From: Devosia yakushimensis
GTDB taxonomy: Bacteria > Pseudomonadota > Alphaproteobacteria > Rhizobiales > Devosiaceae
NCBI RefSeq assembly: GCF_030159855.1
Contig: NZ_BSNG01000001.1
Span: 2,790,001-2,854,000 of the forward strand
Reading direction: 5' to 3'
Length of the DNA: 64,000 bases
Position 1 is the first letter of the stretch. The number at the start of each line of letters is the position of its first letter. The notes beneath the pieces were generated by a model. That model was not told where the DNA came from. It searched no databases and was given only the letters and a program-made list of their open reading frames with translations. Shown here in pieces: positions 51,809 through 60,437 of the stretch. Both the position numbers and the translations under genes were made by a program.

Positions 51809-53616
51809 AAGACGCTGGCGCCGCGATCGGCGACGCCGACCAGGCTGCGGAAGCCGGCAAACAGTTCGCGGCCCATGCCGAAATGCTGGGGCCGCAGGTC
51901 TTCGCTGGCCGGGGTGCGGGCGAAGAATTCCTTCTCGTCGCCCAGGAAGGTCAGCGTGCCCTCATTGGCGTCGAGCCGGATCATGTCGCCATCGCGGATC
52001 TTGCTGATCGGACCGCCATCGACCGCTTCCGGCGTCATGTGGATGGCCGCGGGCACCTTGCCCGAGGCGCCCGACATGCGGCCATCGGTCAGCAGCGCCA
52101 CCTTGAAGCCGCGATCCTGCAACACGCCGAGCGCCGGGGTCAACTTGTGCAATTCGGGCATGCCGATGGCGCGGGGGCCCGAGAACCGCACCACCGCGAT
52201 CATGTCGCCATTGAGCTCCCCAGCCTTGAACGCAGCCTGCAACCCTTCCTGGCCATGGAAGACCCGGGCCGGGGCCTCGATCACGCGGTGTTCGGGCTTG
52301 ACGGCCGAGACCTTGATGACCGAACGGCCCAGATTGCCGGTGAGCAGCTTGAGGCCCCCGGTCTGCTGGAACGGGGTCGCCGTGCCGGTCAGCACCTTGG
52401 GCAAAGCCGATTCCTTGGGCGCCGCTTCAAAGGCCAGCTTGTCCTCGATCAGCTTGGCCTCGACGGTATAGTTGGACAGCCCATTGCCCCAGACGGTCTT
52501 GACGTCCTCGTGCAGATGCCCGCTTTCGAGCAATTCCTTGATCAGGAAACCCATGCCGCCGGCGGCGTGGAAATGGTTCACATCGGCCACGCCATTGGGA
52601 TAGACGCGGGCCAGCAGGGGCGTCGCATCGCTCAGATCGCTCATATCGTCCCAGGTCACCTGCAATCCGGCAGCCGCCGCAATGGCGATCAGGTGCATGG
52701 TGTGGTTAGTCGAGCCACCCGTGGCGTGCAGACCCACCAGGCCATTGACGATGGCCTTTTCGTCGATGACGTGCCCGGCCGGCGTATAATCATTGCCCTG
52801 GGCGGTCAGCGACAGCGCCCGCACCGTGGCCTCGCGGGTCAGCGCATCGCGCAAAGGCGTGCCCGGATTGACGAAGCTGGCGCCCGGCAGGTGCAGGCCC
52901 ATGATTTCCATCAGCATCTGATTGGAATTGGCCGTGCCATAGAAGGTGCAGGTCCCGGCCGAGTGGTAGGACTTGGACTCGGCTTCGAGCAATTCGGCGC
53001 GGCCGACCTTGCCCTCCATATAGAGCTGGCGGACCTTGCTCTTTTCGTCATTGGGCAGGCCCGAAGGCATCGGTCCGGCCGGCACGAAGACGGCAGGCAA
53101 ATGCCCGAAGGTCAGTGCCCCGATCAGCAGGCCGGGCACGATCTTGTCGCAAATGCCGAGATAAACCGCGGCATCAAACATATTGTGGCTGAGCGAAATA
53201 GCGGTCGACATGGCGATCACGTCGCGGCTGAACAGGCTCAGATCCATGCCCGGCTGGCCCTGGGTCACCCCATCGCACATGGCCGGCACGCCGCCGGCAA
53301 CCTGGGCCGTGGCGCCGATCTCGCGGGCGGCCTGCTTGATGATTTCGGGATAGAATTGATAGGGCTGATGAGCACTCAGCATGTCGTTATAGCTGGTGAC
53401 AATGCCCAGGTTCAGCGTCTTGTTGCCGGCCAGGGCCGCCTTTTCGGCGGGCGTGCAGGCGGCAAAGCCATGGGCAAGATTGCCGCAGGAGAGCGTCGAG
53501 CGATAAACGCCGGCCTCACGGGCCGCATCGAGCCGGTTGAGATAGTCCTTGCGGCTATCGCGACTGCGCGCGGCAATGCGGTCAGTCACATCCTGGATGG
53601 CTTGGCGAACGGACAT
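51802..53616 (-). CDS. edd: Phosphogluconate dehydratase
   Basis: Converts 6-phosphogluconate to KDG-6-phosphate in the Entner-Doudoroff route. The 604-residue product is an IlvD/Edd-family iron-sulfur dehydratase with MCDGVTQGQPGMDLSLFSRD, GTCTFYGTANSNQMLMEI and LLTDGRMSGASGKVPAAIH. Length is usual. Last gene of the kinase-zwf-pgl-edd run; eda is not in the window. Confidence 0.97.
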   Translation of the reverse strand: MSVRQAIQDVTDRIAARSRDSRKDYLNRLDAAREAGVYRSTLSCGNLAHGFAACTPAEKAALAGNKTLNLGIVTSYNDMLSAHQPYQFYPEIIKQAAREIGATAQVAGGVPAMCDGVTQGQPGMDLSLFSRDVIAMSTAISLSHNMFDAAVYLGICDKIVPGLLIGALTFGHLPAVFVPAGPMPSGLPNDEKSKVRQLYMEGKVGRAELLEAESKSYHSAGTCTFYGTANSNQMLMEIMGLHLPGASFVNPGTPLRDALTREATVRALSLTAQGNDYTPAGHVIDEKAIVNGLVGLHATGGSTNHTMHLIAIAAAAGLQVTWDDMSDLSDATPLLARVYPNGVADVNHFHAAGGMGFLIKELLESGHLHEDVKTVWGNGLSNYTVEAKLIEDKLAFEAAPKESALPKVLTGTATPFQQTGGLKLLTGNLGRSVIKVSAVKPEHRVIEAPARVFHGQEGLQAAFKAGELNGDMIAVVRFSGPRAIGMPELHKLTPALGVLQDRGFKVALLTDGRMSGASGKVPAAIHMTPEAVDGGPISKIRDGDMIRLDANEGTLTFLGDEKEFFARTPASEDLRPQHFGMGRELFAGFRSLVGVADRGASVFQ

Positions 53617-53740
53617 TTCGAGCTCCTAACTCAGTTGTCGCGGCCTCGCGCGGAAAAGCGGGGGTCACTTTTCCGTAAAAAGGACGCTGCTGCGGAGCCG
53701 CGTAGTGGCCAGGGCAGTCGATTGGGGACCGCCGAGGGGA

Positions 53741-54436
53741 CTATGGGCACCAGTAGACAGTTACAGGGCGGCCGGAGCGCAATACGGCGCGGATGGGGAG
53801 GTCCTCAACGGGACCATCTCCCAGAGCCGCGTCGAGAACGACGGCCTTTTCCTCCCCTTCGATATGAAGGTAAAGCCCATCCGTGTGGAGGAGACGCGGT
53901 AGGGTAAAGGTTATGCGCGGTTCGCCCGCACCCGGCGCATGGATCGCCAGGGCCGGGCCGGCGGCAGTCAGCGCCTCGGTCAGCGTGTCGCCACCGGGGA
54001 AGAACGAGGCGGTGTGCCCGTCCCCACCCATGCCGAGGATGACGGCGGCAAATTGCTCGGGCAGCTCGGCCAGCAGCGCATTGGTCTTGGCGATCTCGGC
54101 CGGACCGGGCTCATCGCCGCCCGAATAGAGCGGGAAGAAGCGCGCCACGGCAGCCGGGCCCTGCAGCATCTTTTCGTTGACCAGGAGGGCATTGGAGCGG
54201 TCATTGGTCTCATCGACCCAGCGCTCGTCGACCAGGGTGACGATTACCTTGCTCCAGTCGATATCCTTGGTCTTGCCCAGGGCCTGGAAAAACCGGGCCG
54301 GAGTCGAGCCGCCGCTCACCGCAATCGCCGCCTCGCCCCGCTCGGCAATGGCGGTCCGAATGCGATCCGCCACCGCCTCGGCCAGTTCCTTGGCCAGGGT
54401 CGGCTTGTCAGCGAATGTGCGGCGCTCGATGGTCAT
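53741..54436 (-). CDS. pgl: 6-phosphogluconolactonase
   Basis: Hydrolyses 6-phosphogluconolactone. The 231-residue product is of the DevB/SOL type: AIAVSGGSTPARFFQAL, VTLVDERWVDETNDRSN, and AVILGMGGDGHTASFFPGG with the catalytic His. It lies between zwf and edd on the same strand, with a family C repeat separating it from zwf. Confidence 0.96.
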   Translation of the reverse strand: MTIERRTFADKPTLAKELAEAVADRIRTAIAERGEAAIAVSGGSTPARFFQALGKTKDIDWSKVIVTLVDERWVDETNDRSNALLVNEKMLQGPAAVARFFPLYSGGDEPGPAEIAKTNALLAELPEQFAAVILGMGGDGHTASFFPGGDTLTEALTAAGPALAIHAPGAGEPRITFTLPRLLHTDGLYLHIEGEEKAVVLDAALGDGPVEDLPIRAVLRSGRPVTVYWCP

Positions 54437-54466
54437 ATCAATTCCTTTGAGCCAGCGGCTCCTATC

Positions 54467-54597
54467 GCCTCCCTCCCCCTTGAGGGGAGGGAATGAGGGT
54501 GGGGGTCCGTCGGTGGATCACCGAACCACCCCCTCCCCAGCTTTGCTAGGCCCTTCGGGCCCGGCGCCGCTACCCTCCCCTCAAGGGGGAGGGCAAG
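54467..54597. repeat. Family C large inverted repeat inside the zwf-pgl-edd operon
   Basis: GCCTCCCTCCCCCTTGAGGG (from 54467) and CCTCCCCTCAAGGGGGAGGG (to about 54595) are inverted, self-palindromic arms. The centre contains TAGGCCCTTCGGGCCCGGC, a further hairpin. It lies in the 171-bp gap between zwf and pgl, so it is transcribed with them and could set their relative mRNA levels. Confidence 0.82.
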
Positions 54598-54607
54598 AGC
54601 CGAAGCC

Positions 54608-56089
54608 TTAATTATCGTCTTCGTACCACGTCCGGCCGTCGCGTTCGATCAGGGCGATGGCGCCGCTGGGGCCCCAGGTGCCGGCCACATAGGCCTGTGG
54701 CGGTTCGCTCGAACGGTCCCAGGCCTCGCGGATCGGGTCAACCCATTTCCAGGCGGCTTCCAGCTCGTCGCGGCGCATGAACAGCGCCTGGCTGCCCCGC
54801 ACCACATCCATCAGCAGGCGTTCATAGGCTTCGGGGGTGCGCTCGGCAAAGGTCTGGGCAAAGCTCAGGTTCAGCGGCACTTCGCGCAGGCGCATGCCGC
54901 CCGGACCCGGGTCCTTGATCATCATCAACAGCTTGACGCCCTCGTCGGGCTGCAGGCGGATGACGAGCTTATTGGCCTTGGGCGCGCCCTCGGCATGGTC
55001 GAAAATGGAATGGGGGATCGGCTTGAACTGGATGCAGATTTCCGACACCCGGTTGGCCATGCGCTTGCCGGTGCGGAAATAGAAGGGCACGCCGGACCAG
55101 CGCCAGTTTTCCACTTCCGCCTTGAGCGCCACGAAGGTCTCGGTGCGGCTGCCCCTCTTGTCCTCGGGCAATTCATCCTGATAGCCGGCGACCGAGGTCG
55201 TTTCCGACTTTACGCCCTTATACTGGCCGCGCACGGTATTCTTGGCCACATCGCCATTGAGGATGGGCTTGAGCGCGCGCAGCACTTTGAGTTTTTCGTC
55301 GCGCAGCGCATTGGCATCGTCCGAAGCGGGCGGCTCCATGGCCACCAGGCACAGCAGCTGGAGCATATGATTCTGGATCATGTCGCGCAGCGCGCCGCTC
55401 TCGTCGTAATAGCCGCGCGTGCCGGCGCCCACCGATTCAGCCACGGTCAGCTGCACATGGTCGATATGGGCCGAGTTCCAGATCGGCTCGAACAGGGCAT
55501 TGGCAAAGCGCAGCGCCAGCAGGTTCTGCACGGTCTCTTTGCCCAGATAGTGGTCGATGCGGTAAACCTGATCTTCCTTGAAGATCTTGGCCACGCCGTC
55601 ATTGATCTCAACCGATGAGGCCAGATCGTGCCCCAGCGGCTTTTCGATCACCACGCGCGCATCGCGGCGATAGAGCTTCTTCTTGGCGAGATATTCGGCA
55701 ATGGGCTCGAACAGATCGGGCGCCACGGCAAGATAGAAGGCGCGCACGATCTTGGGGTCGTCGCGCAGGGCCTTGCCCAGATCGCCCGAGGTTTCAGGGT
55801 TGCTGGCATCGACCGGCACATAGGAAAAAATCTTGATGAAGCGGTCGATCACCGCCTCGTCCTGATATTCCTTTTCGACGAACTGGGTGATCGCGTCGCG
55901 CGCCGCCTTCTGGAAATCGGCATCGCTGAGCTTACTGCGCGAGGCGCCGATAATGCGGCTCTGCTCGTCGAACTGGCCATCCTTGAACCGGTGATAAAGC
56001 GCCGGGATGAGCTTGCGCTTGGTCAGGTCGCCCGTGGCGCCGAACACCACATAGTCGAAAGGCTGGACGGGAATGATACGGCTGGACAC
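54608..56089 (-). CDS. zwf: Glucose-6-phosphate dehydrogenase
   Basis: First step of the Entner-Doudoroff and pentose phosphate routes. The 493-residue product has VFGATGDLTKRKLIPALY for NADP binding, the active-site YRIDHYLGKETVQNLL, and RIQLQPDEG-like VIRLQPDEGVKLL near the C-terminus. Start is GTG at 56089 with aggac ahead. It follows the kinase gene by 24 bp. Confidence 0.97.
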   Translation of the reverse strand: MSSRIIPVQPFDYVVFGATGDLTKRKLIPALYHRFKDGQFDEQSRIIGASRSKLSDADFQKAARDAITQFVEKEYQDEAVIDRFIKIFSYVPVDASNPETSGDLGKALRDDPKIVRAFYLAVAPDLFEPIAEYLAKKKLYRRDARVVIEKPLGHDLASSVEINDGVAKIFKEDQVYRIDHYLGKETVQNLLALRFANALFEPIWNSAHIDHVQLTVAESVGAGTRGYYDESGALRDMIQNHMLQLLCLVAMEPPASDDANALRDEKLKVLRALKPILNGDVAKNTVRGQYKGVKSETTSVAGYQDELPEDKRGSRTETFVALKAEVENWRWSGVPFYFRTGKRMANRVSEICIQFKPIPHSIFDHAEGAPKANKLVIRLQPDEGVKLLMMIKDPGPGGMRLREVPLNLSFAQTFAERTPEAYERLLMDVVRGSQALFMRRDELEAAWKWVDPIREAWDRSSEPPQAYVAGTWGPSGAIALIERDGRTWYEDDN

Positions 56090-56113
56090 TTGGCAAGTCC
56101 TTGGTTGGCGTCG

Positions 56114-57052
56114 TTAGGCAGGAAAGTTCTGGCGTGCGAGGATCACCGCGCCATTGAGCGGCTCGAATTTGGGCAGGGCGACGAAATCGCCATAGCGCTG
56201 TGTGAGAATGGGGAACAGGCGTTCGCCAAAGCCACCGACAATGGCCATGACCTTGGCATTGCGCGCCTTGAACCAGCGCACATAGGTATCGACATAGCCC
56301 AGTTCGATATCGAGCATTTTCTGGGCCACCGGATCGCCCTGTTCCAGATAATCGAAGAACAGCGGCATCAGCTTGCCGAATTCAGCGGGCGCCCGGCCGA
56401 TCAATGCATCGTCGCACCCTTCCGAGCCGTCGCTGCTGATGATCTTGAGGTCCAATTCGGTGGCGAAGGCCCAGGTCATGACCGCCTGGTTATTGCCGCC
56501 GAGCCGGGCAATCACCGCCTTGGTGAGCGGGGAGGCTTCCACCAGGCCATCTTCGGCCTCCACGGCATAGCGCACCAGTTCACGGCCCAGGATGGCGCCC
56601 GACATCTGGTCGCCAATGGGAAAGCCCCAGCCGCCCGATTGATGGCGCTGGCCATCGACAATGGCGAGTGCGGCCGAACCGGTGCCCACGATGATCACCC
56701 CGCCTTCGCCGCCGCCCAGCGCGCCGGCATGGGCGATATCGATGTCATCATAGACTTTGACATCGGCGAAGGGCCATTTGCGGGCGCGGAATTCGGCGCG
56801 CGCGGTATCCATGCGGCCGCCGGCCATGCCGAAGCAGGCATAGGTATTGGCGGTTTCGGAGAAATCGATCCCGGCCGCCTTGAAGACATCGCGGGTGCCG
56901 TCGCTAATGGCCTTGTAAGCCGGCTCGCCATCATCGATCTGCAAGTTGGAGCGGCCGTTCTTGACTTCGGCGAGCGTCTTGAGATTCTCGTCGGCCAGAC
57001 GCACACGGCAATTGGTGCCGCCGCCATCAACGCCAAGATAGTATCTGGGCAC
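56114..57052 (-). CDS. BadF/BadG-type ATPase, probable glucosamine or N-acetylglucosamine kinase
   Basis: 312 residues with an ASKHA nucleotide site: YYLGVDGGGTNCRVRLAD, then GGVIIVGTGSAALAI, GGWGFPIGDQMSGAILG and a C-terminal VGGFGERLFPIL. The GTGS and GWG-x4-D-x-GS-A-like blocks are those of N-acetylglucosamine/glucosamine kinases. Start is GTG. At the head of the zwf-pgl-edd run it would bring amino sugars into hexose phosphate metabolism; the exact sugar is inferred. Confidence 0.85.
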   Translation of the reverse strand: MPRYYLGVDGGGTNCRVRLADENLKTLAEVKNGRSNLQIDDGEPAYKAISDGTRDVFKAAGIDFSETANTYACFGMAGGRMDTARAEFRARKWPFADVKVYDDIDIAHAGALGGGEGGVIIVGTGSAALAIVDGQRHQSGGWGFPIGDQMSGAILGRELVRYAVEAEDGLVEASPLTKAVIARLGGNNQAVMTWAFATELDLKIISSDGSEGCDDALIGRAPAEFGKLMPLFFDYLEQGDPVAQKMLDIELGYVDTYVRWFKARNAKVMAIVGGFGERLFPILTQRYGDFVALPKFEPLNGAVILARQNFPA

Positions 57053-57075
57053 GCAATCGACTCCGTGGACTAGGG

Positions 57076-57211
57076 TGTGAGGACAGTTAGGTCAGGGTGA
57101 GCCGAAAATGGTGATTTTCGAGAACCGGAGCGCAGCGTACGTTTGGGTACGTGAGCACCGGAAGCGCAGGAAATCACCATTTGCAGGCCTCCATCACCTA
57201 ACTGACTCACA
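57076..57211. repeat. 136-bp nested inverted-repeat element
   Basis: Outer arms TGTGAG-n-CAGTTAGGT (57076-57092) and ACCTAACTG-n-CTCACA (57196-57211), inner arms AAATGGTGATTTTC and GGAAATCACCATTT (about 57105-57119 and 57169-57182), and a centre with GTACGTTTGGGTACGT. Other centre bases (GAGAACCGGAGCGCAGCG, GAGCACCGGAAGCGCAGG) form a second symmetric pair. Not related to families A-C. It lies in the gap before cobU. The remaining part of that 358-bp gap shows no B12 riboswitch core. Confidence 0.8.
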
Positions 57212-57410
57212 TCCTAACGGGATTGTAGGGGCTGGTTTCGCGGCGGACCATAATGCGAAAGATGCTAAGACGAAAGTAGAATAAGGCACAAAAAGCGTCT
57301 GTCCTATGCAGGGTTGGCATGGCCTGATTGCAGGAAGTGCGCAACCCCTTGGGCGCCAGTGCTTTGTGTTTTCTGAACGGGGTTGGCGGATGCCCCGGAG
57401 AGGAGCCAGG

Positions 57411-57965
57411 ATGACGAGACATGTATTGGTGCTGGGTGGCGCTCGCTCGGGCAAAACCGGCTTTGCCGAGCGGTTGGCGCTCCATAACGGGGCCAAGCCT
57501 GCCTATCTGGCGACAGCCGAGGCGCTGGACGCCGAAATGCGTGACCGCGTCGCCAGTCACAAGGCGGTACGTGGCGAGCGCTTTGCCACCATAGAGGAGC
57601 CGCTCAAGCTTTCCGATGCCCTGATCAAGGCCTCGTCCAGCCACGATGTGATCCTGGTCGATTGCCTGACGCTATGGATCACCAATCTTTTGCTGGCCAA
57701 TGAGGATGTCTCGAGCGCGGTCAGCGAATTGGGCGCCACGCTGATCCAGCTCAAGAAAGCCAAGATCATCCTGGTCAGCAACGAGGTGGGGCTGGGCATC
57801 GTGCCCGACAATGCCATGGCCCGCACCTTCCGCGATCTTGCCGGCGCCGCCCATCAGCGCCTCGCCGAAATCTGCGACGACGTCTATTTCGTCGCTGCGG
57901 GCCTGCCGATGACGCTCAAGGGCCAGCCGCCCGAACAGACACCGACGCATATTCACGAGGCGTGA
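57411..57965 (+). CDS. cobU: Adenosylcobinamide kinase / adenosylcobinamide-phosphate guanylyltransferase
   Basis: Phosphorylates adenosylcobinamide and then adds GMP in the late part of B12 synthesis (called CobP in aerobic species). The 184-residue product has the P-loop GGARSGKT (residues 9-16), VDCLTLWITNLLL, and RTFRDLAGAAHQRLAEI. The ATG at 57411 has ggagaggag ahead; the frame is open 35 codons upstream without similarity. Convergent with cobD. Confidence 0.95.
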   Translation: MTRHVLVLGGARSGKTGFAERLALHNGAKPAYLATAEALDAEMRDRVASHKAVRGERFATIEEPLKLSDALIKASSSHDVILVDCLTLWITNLLLANEDVSSAVSELGATLIQLKKAKIILVSNEVGLGIVPDNAMARTFRDLAGAAHQRLAEICDDVYFVAAGLPMTLKGQPPEQTPTHIHEA

Positions 57966-58001
57966 GGCTACCCCGCGCATAAAATTCGAGTTCTATTACC
58001 C

Positions 58002-58967
58002 TCAGCCGCCCAATGCGATTGCCAGTGCTAACAGTGTGCTAACAACCAGCAGCACGGTGAGCACCATATGATAAAGGCTGACAGCACGGGCGATGTGATA
58101 GCGCCCGAGGTTTCTATCCCCCTTGCCCATCATCGGCAGGTCGACCATCTCACCATCGTAATGCCTTGGTCCACCAAGGGAAATTCCCAACGCACCGGCA
58201 AAGGCGGCTTCCGGCCAGCCTGAATTGGGTGACTTATGCCCGCGCGCATCGCGCATCGCGGCGCCCCAGGCCCGGGACGGGCTGGCATCGGGGATAAAGA
58301 AACAGGCAATGGTCACCAAAACCGCCGAAAGCCGGGCGGGGATAAGATTGACAAGGTCATCGAGCCGCGCCGCCGCCCAGCCATAATCGCGGTAGCGGTC
58401 ATTGAGATGCCCGATCATGGAATCGGGCGTGTTGATGGCCTTGTAGAGCACGATGCCGGGCAGGCCGAGCAGCACCAGCCAGAACCAGGGTGCCACCACG
58501 CCATCGGAGGTACTTTCCGCCAGGGTCTCGATTGCCGCGCGAGAAACGCCAGCTTCGTCAAGGGTTTGCGGGTCGCGCCCAACGATATGGCTGACCGCCT
58601 CGCGTCCTGCTGCCAGCGAGGTTCCCAGCGCATCGCCCACGGCCTCGACAGCGCGGCCCAATTCCTTCTGGGCCAGAAACGGCGTCGCCAGCAATACTTC
58701 GAGCAGCCAGCCCAGCGGCAGCGACCGCACCAGGCGTTGCACAACGACAGCCACAACCAGCACCACGATCAGCAGCAAAGCCAGCGACACGATCCCCGCC
58801 AGCTTGCGCTGCCGGGCGCTGCGCACCGGCGTATTAGTGCGTTGTTCCATATAGGAAATCAGCCAGCCAAACCACATGACCGGATGCCCGATCCGCCCGG
58901 TCAAAAGCTGCGGATAGCCGAGGACACGTTCGGCCAACAGGGCCAGAGGCGGGATCAGGGCATACAT
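58002..58967 (-). CDS. cobD: Adenosylcobinamide-phosphate synthase
   Basis: Joins aminopropanol (phosphate) to adenosylcobyric acid. The 321-residue membrane protein (CbiB/CobD type) has LLTGRIGHPVMWFGWLI, ETLAESTSDGVVAPWFW, and MRDARGHKSPNSGWPEAAFA. Its ATG overlaps the cobQ stop (ATGA), so translation is coupled. In Salmonella naming this is CbiB; do not confuse with the decarboxylase also called CobD. Confidence 0.95.
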   Translation of the reverse strand: MYALIPPLALLAERVLGYPQLLTGRIGHPVMWFGWLISYMEQRTNTPVRSARQRKLAGIVSLALLLIVVLVVAVVVQRLVRSLPLGWLLEVLLATPFLAQKELGRAVEAVGDALGTSLAAGREAVSHIVGRDPQTLDEAGVSRAAIETLAESTSDGVVAPWFWLVLLGLPGIVLYKAINTPDSMIGHLNDRYRDYGWAAARLDDLVNLIPARLSAVLVTIACFFIPDASPSRAWGAAMRDARGHKSPNSGWPEAAFAGALGISLGGPRHYDGEMVDLPMMGKGDRNLGRYHIARAVSLYHMVLTVLLVVSTLLALAIALGG

Positions 58968-60430
58968 CAGGCAAGGCTCACAGGTTCGGCCAGCGCAAGC
59001 AGCGCATCGATATCGAGATGGGTTTGGAGATGGGCCGCCAGATCGTCAAGCGCCTGCTCGACGCCGGTCTCATAGGAGAGGTCGGGACTGGCTGCATTAC
59101 CGAGGAAAGCGCGGCGGAAGCCATCGGCGGCGAAGAGGCCGTGCAGATAGGTGCCGGCCACCAGTCCATCGGCGCTGACCGCTCCTTCCAAGGCCTTGGA
59201 AATCCTGGCGAAAGGCTGCTGACGATCAGGGCCTTCGGTGACGCCCATATGCATGTGATAGCCACTGATCGGCAGGTTGGACGCGGCATGAACGGCCGCC
59301 TCGACCCGCAATTGCTTGACCGGCTCCAGTACGGTTTCCACGTCGAGCAGTCCCAATCCCGCGCTGGTTCCCGGCTCGCCCTCGATACCCTCAGGGTCAG
59401 CAATGGTCCTGCCCAGCATCTGGTAGCCGCCGCAAATGCCCAGGATGCGGCCACCGGCGCGGTGATGCGCCAGAAGGTCGATATCCCAGCCATTGGCCCG
59501 CAAAGCAGCGAGATCGCTGCGCGTGGCCTTGGAACCGGGCAGAATGACCAGATCGGCATTGCGGGGAATGGGTTGGCCGGGTTCGACCAATACGAGATTG
59601 ACACCCGGCTCGGCGCGGAGCGGATCAAGATCATCGAAATTAGCAATGCGCGGCAGGCGCGGCACGGCAATGGTGAAGCCGCCCGAGCCTCCAGATGCAT
59701 AGTTTTCGAGCGCCAACACATCTTCCGCCGGCAGCTTGGCGGCATCGGAAAACCACGGGACGGGCCCGAAACAAGGCACACCGGTATGCTGGGCGATGAA
59801 GCCGATCCCTGCGGCAAACAGGGAAGGATCGCCCTGGAATTTATTGACCAAAGTGGCGCGGATCAGTCCGGCATCGGCCTCTCCGATCACCGCAAAAGTG
59901 CCGACGATGGAGGCGATGACGCCGCCGCGGTGGATATCGCCGATCAGCACGACCGGCAGTTCGGCGGCCTGGGCAAAACCGAAATTGGCGATGTCATTGG
60001 CCCGCAGATTGACCTCGGAGGCGCTGCCGGCGCCTTCGACGATGATATAGTCGCTATCGGCTGCCAGCTCATGGAAGGCCTCCAGGACCTCGGGCATCAG
60101 CTTACCGCGCTCGGCCCAATAGGCACGGGCGGACATCGAGGCCCGGCGCTGGCCCCGCACGACAACCTGCGAGCCGGTTTCCTGCTCGGGCTTGAGCAGA
60201 ACCGGGTTCATCGCCGTGATAGGGTCACGCCGCGCGGCGCGCGCCTGCAGCGCCTGCGCCCGGCCGATTTCGCCGCCATCGGCGGTGACGGCGGCATTGT
60301 TGGACATGTTCTGCGGCTTGAACGGAGCAACGCGCAGGCCGCGATTGGCCAGCAAGCGGCACAGTCCCGCCACCAGCAGCGACTTGCCGACATCGGACCC
60401 CGTACCCATGAACATCAGTGACTTGGCCAT
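58967..60430 (-). CDS. cobQ: Cobyric acid synthase
   Basis: Amidates four side chains of adenosylcobyrinic a,c-diamide. The 487-residue product has an ATP-dependent N-domain (LMFMGTGSDVGKSLLVAGL) and a class I glutaminase C-domain with the nucleophile Cys in ILGICGGYQMLGR. The ATG at 60430 is chosen; the frame is open 31 codons upstream inside the cobB end. It lies 7 bp after cobB. Confidence 0.97.
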   Translation of the reverse strand: MAKSLMFMGTGSDVGKSLLVAGLCRLLANRGLRVAPFKPQNMSNNAAVTADGGEIGRAQALQARAARRDPITAMNPVLLKPEQETGSQVVVRGQRRASMSARAYWAERGKLMPEVLEAFHELAADSDYIIVEGAGSASEVNLRANDIANFGFAQAAELPVVLIGDIHRGGVIASIVGTFAVIGEADAGLIRATLVNKFQGDPSLFAAGIGFIAQHTGVPCFGPVPWFSDAAKLPAEDVLALENYASGGSGGFTIAVPRLPRIANFDDLDPLRAEPGVNLVLVEPGQPIPRNADLVILPGSKATRSDLAALRANGWDIDLLAHHRAGGRILGICGGYQMLGRTIADPEGIEGEPGTSAGLGLLDVETVLEPVKQLRVEAAVHAASNLPISGYHMHMGVTEGPDRQQPFARISKALEGAVSADGLVAGTYLHGLFAADGFRRAFLGNAASPDLSYETGVEQALDDLAAHLQTHLDIDALLALAEPVSLA

Positions 60431-60437
60431 TGCAGGC

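Noticed and set aside
51805..53907. 700-codon open frame on the plus strand over edd
   Set aside because: It is the antisense shadow of edd. Edd has clear family motifs; the shadow protein has a composition typical of high-GC reverse frames (many Gly, His, Arg) and no recognisable domain.
57053..57410. Cobalamin riboswitch before cobU
   Set aside because: I searched by eye for the B12-box and the GCCACTG core on both strands and did not find them; the structured part there is a symmetric repeat instead.
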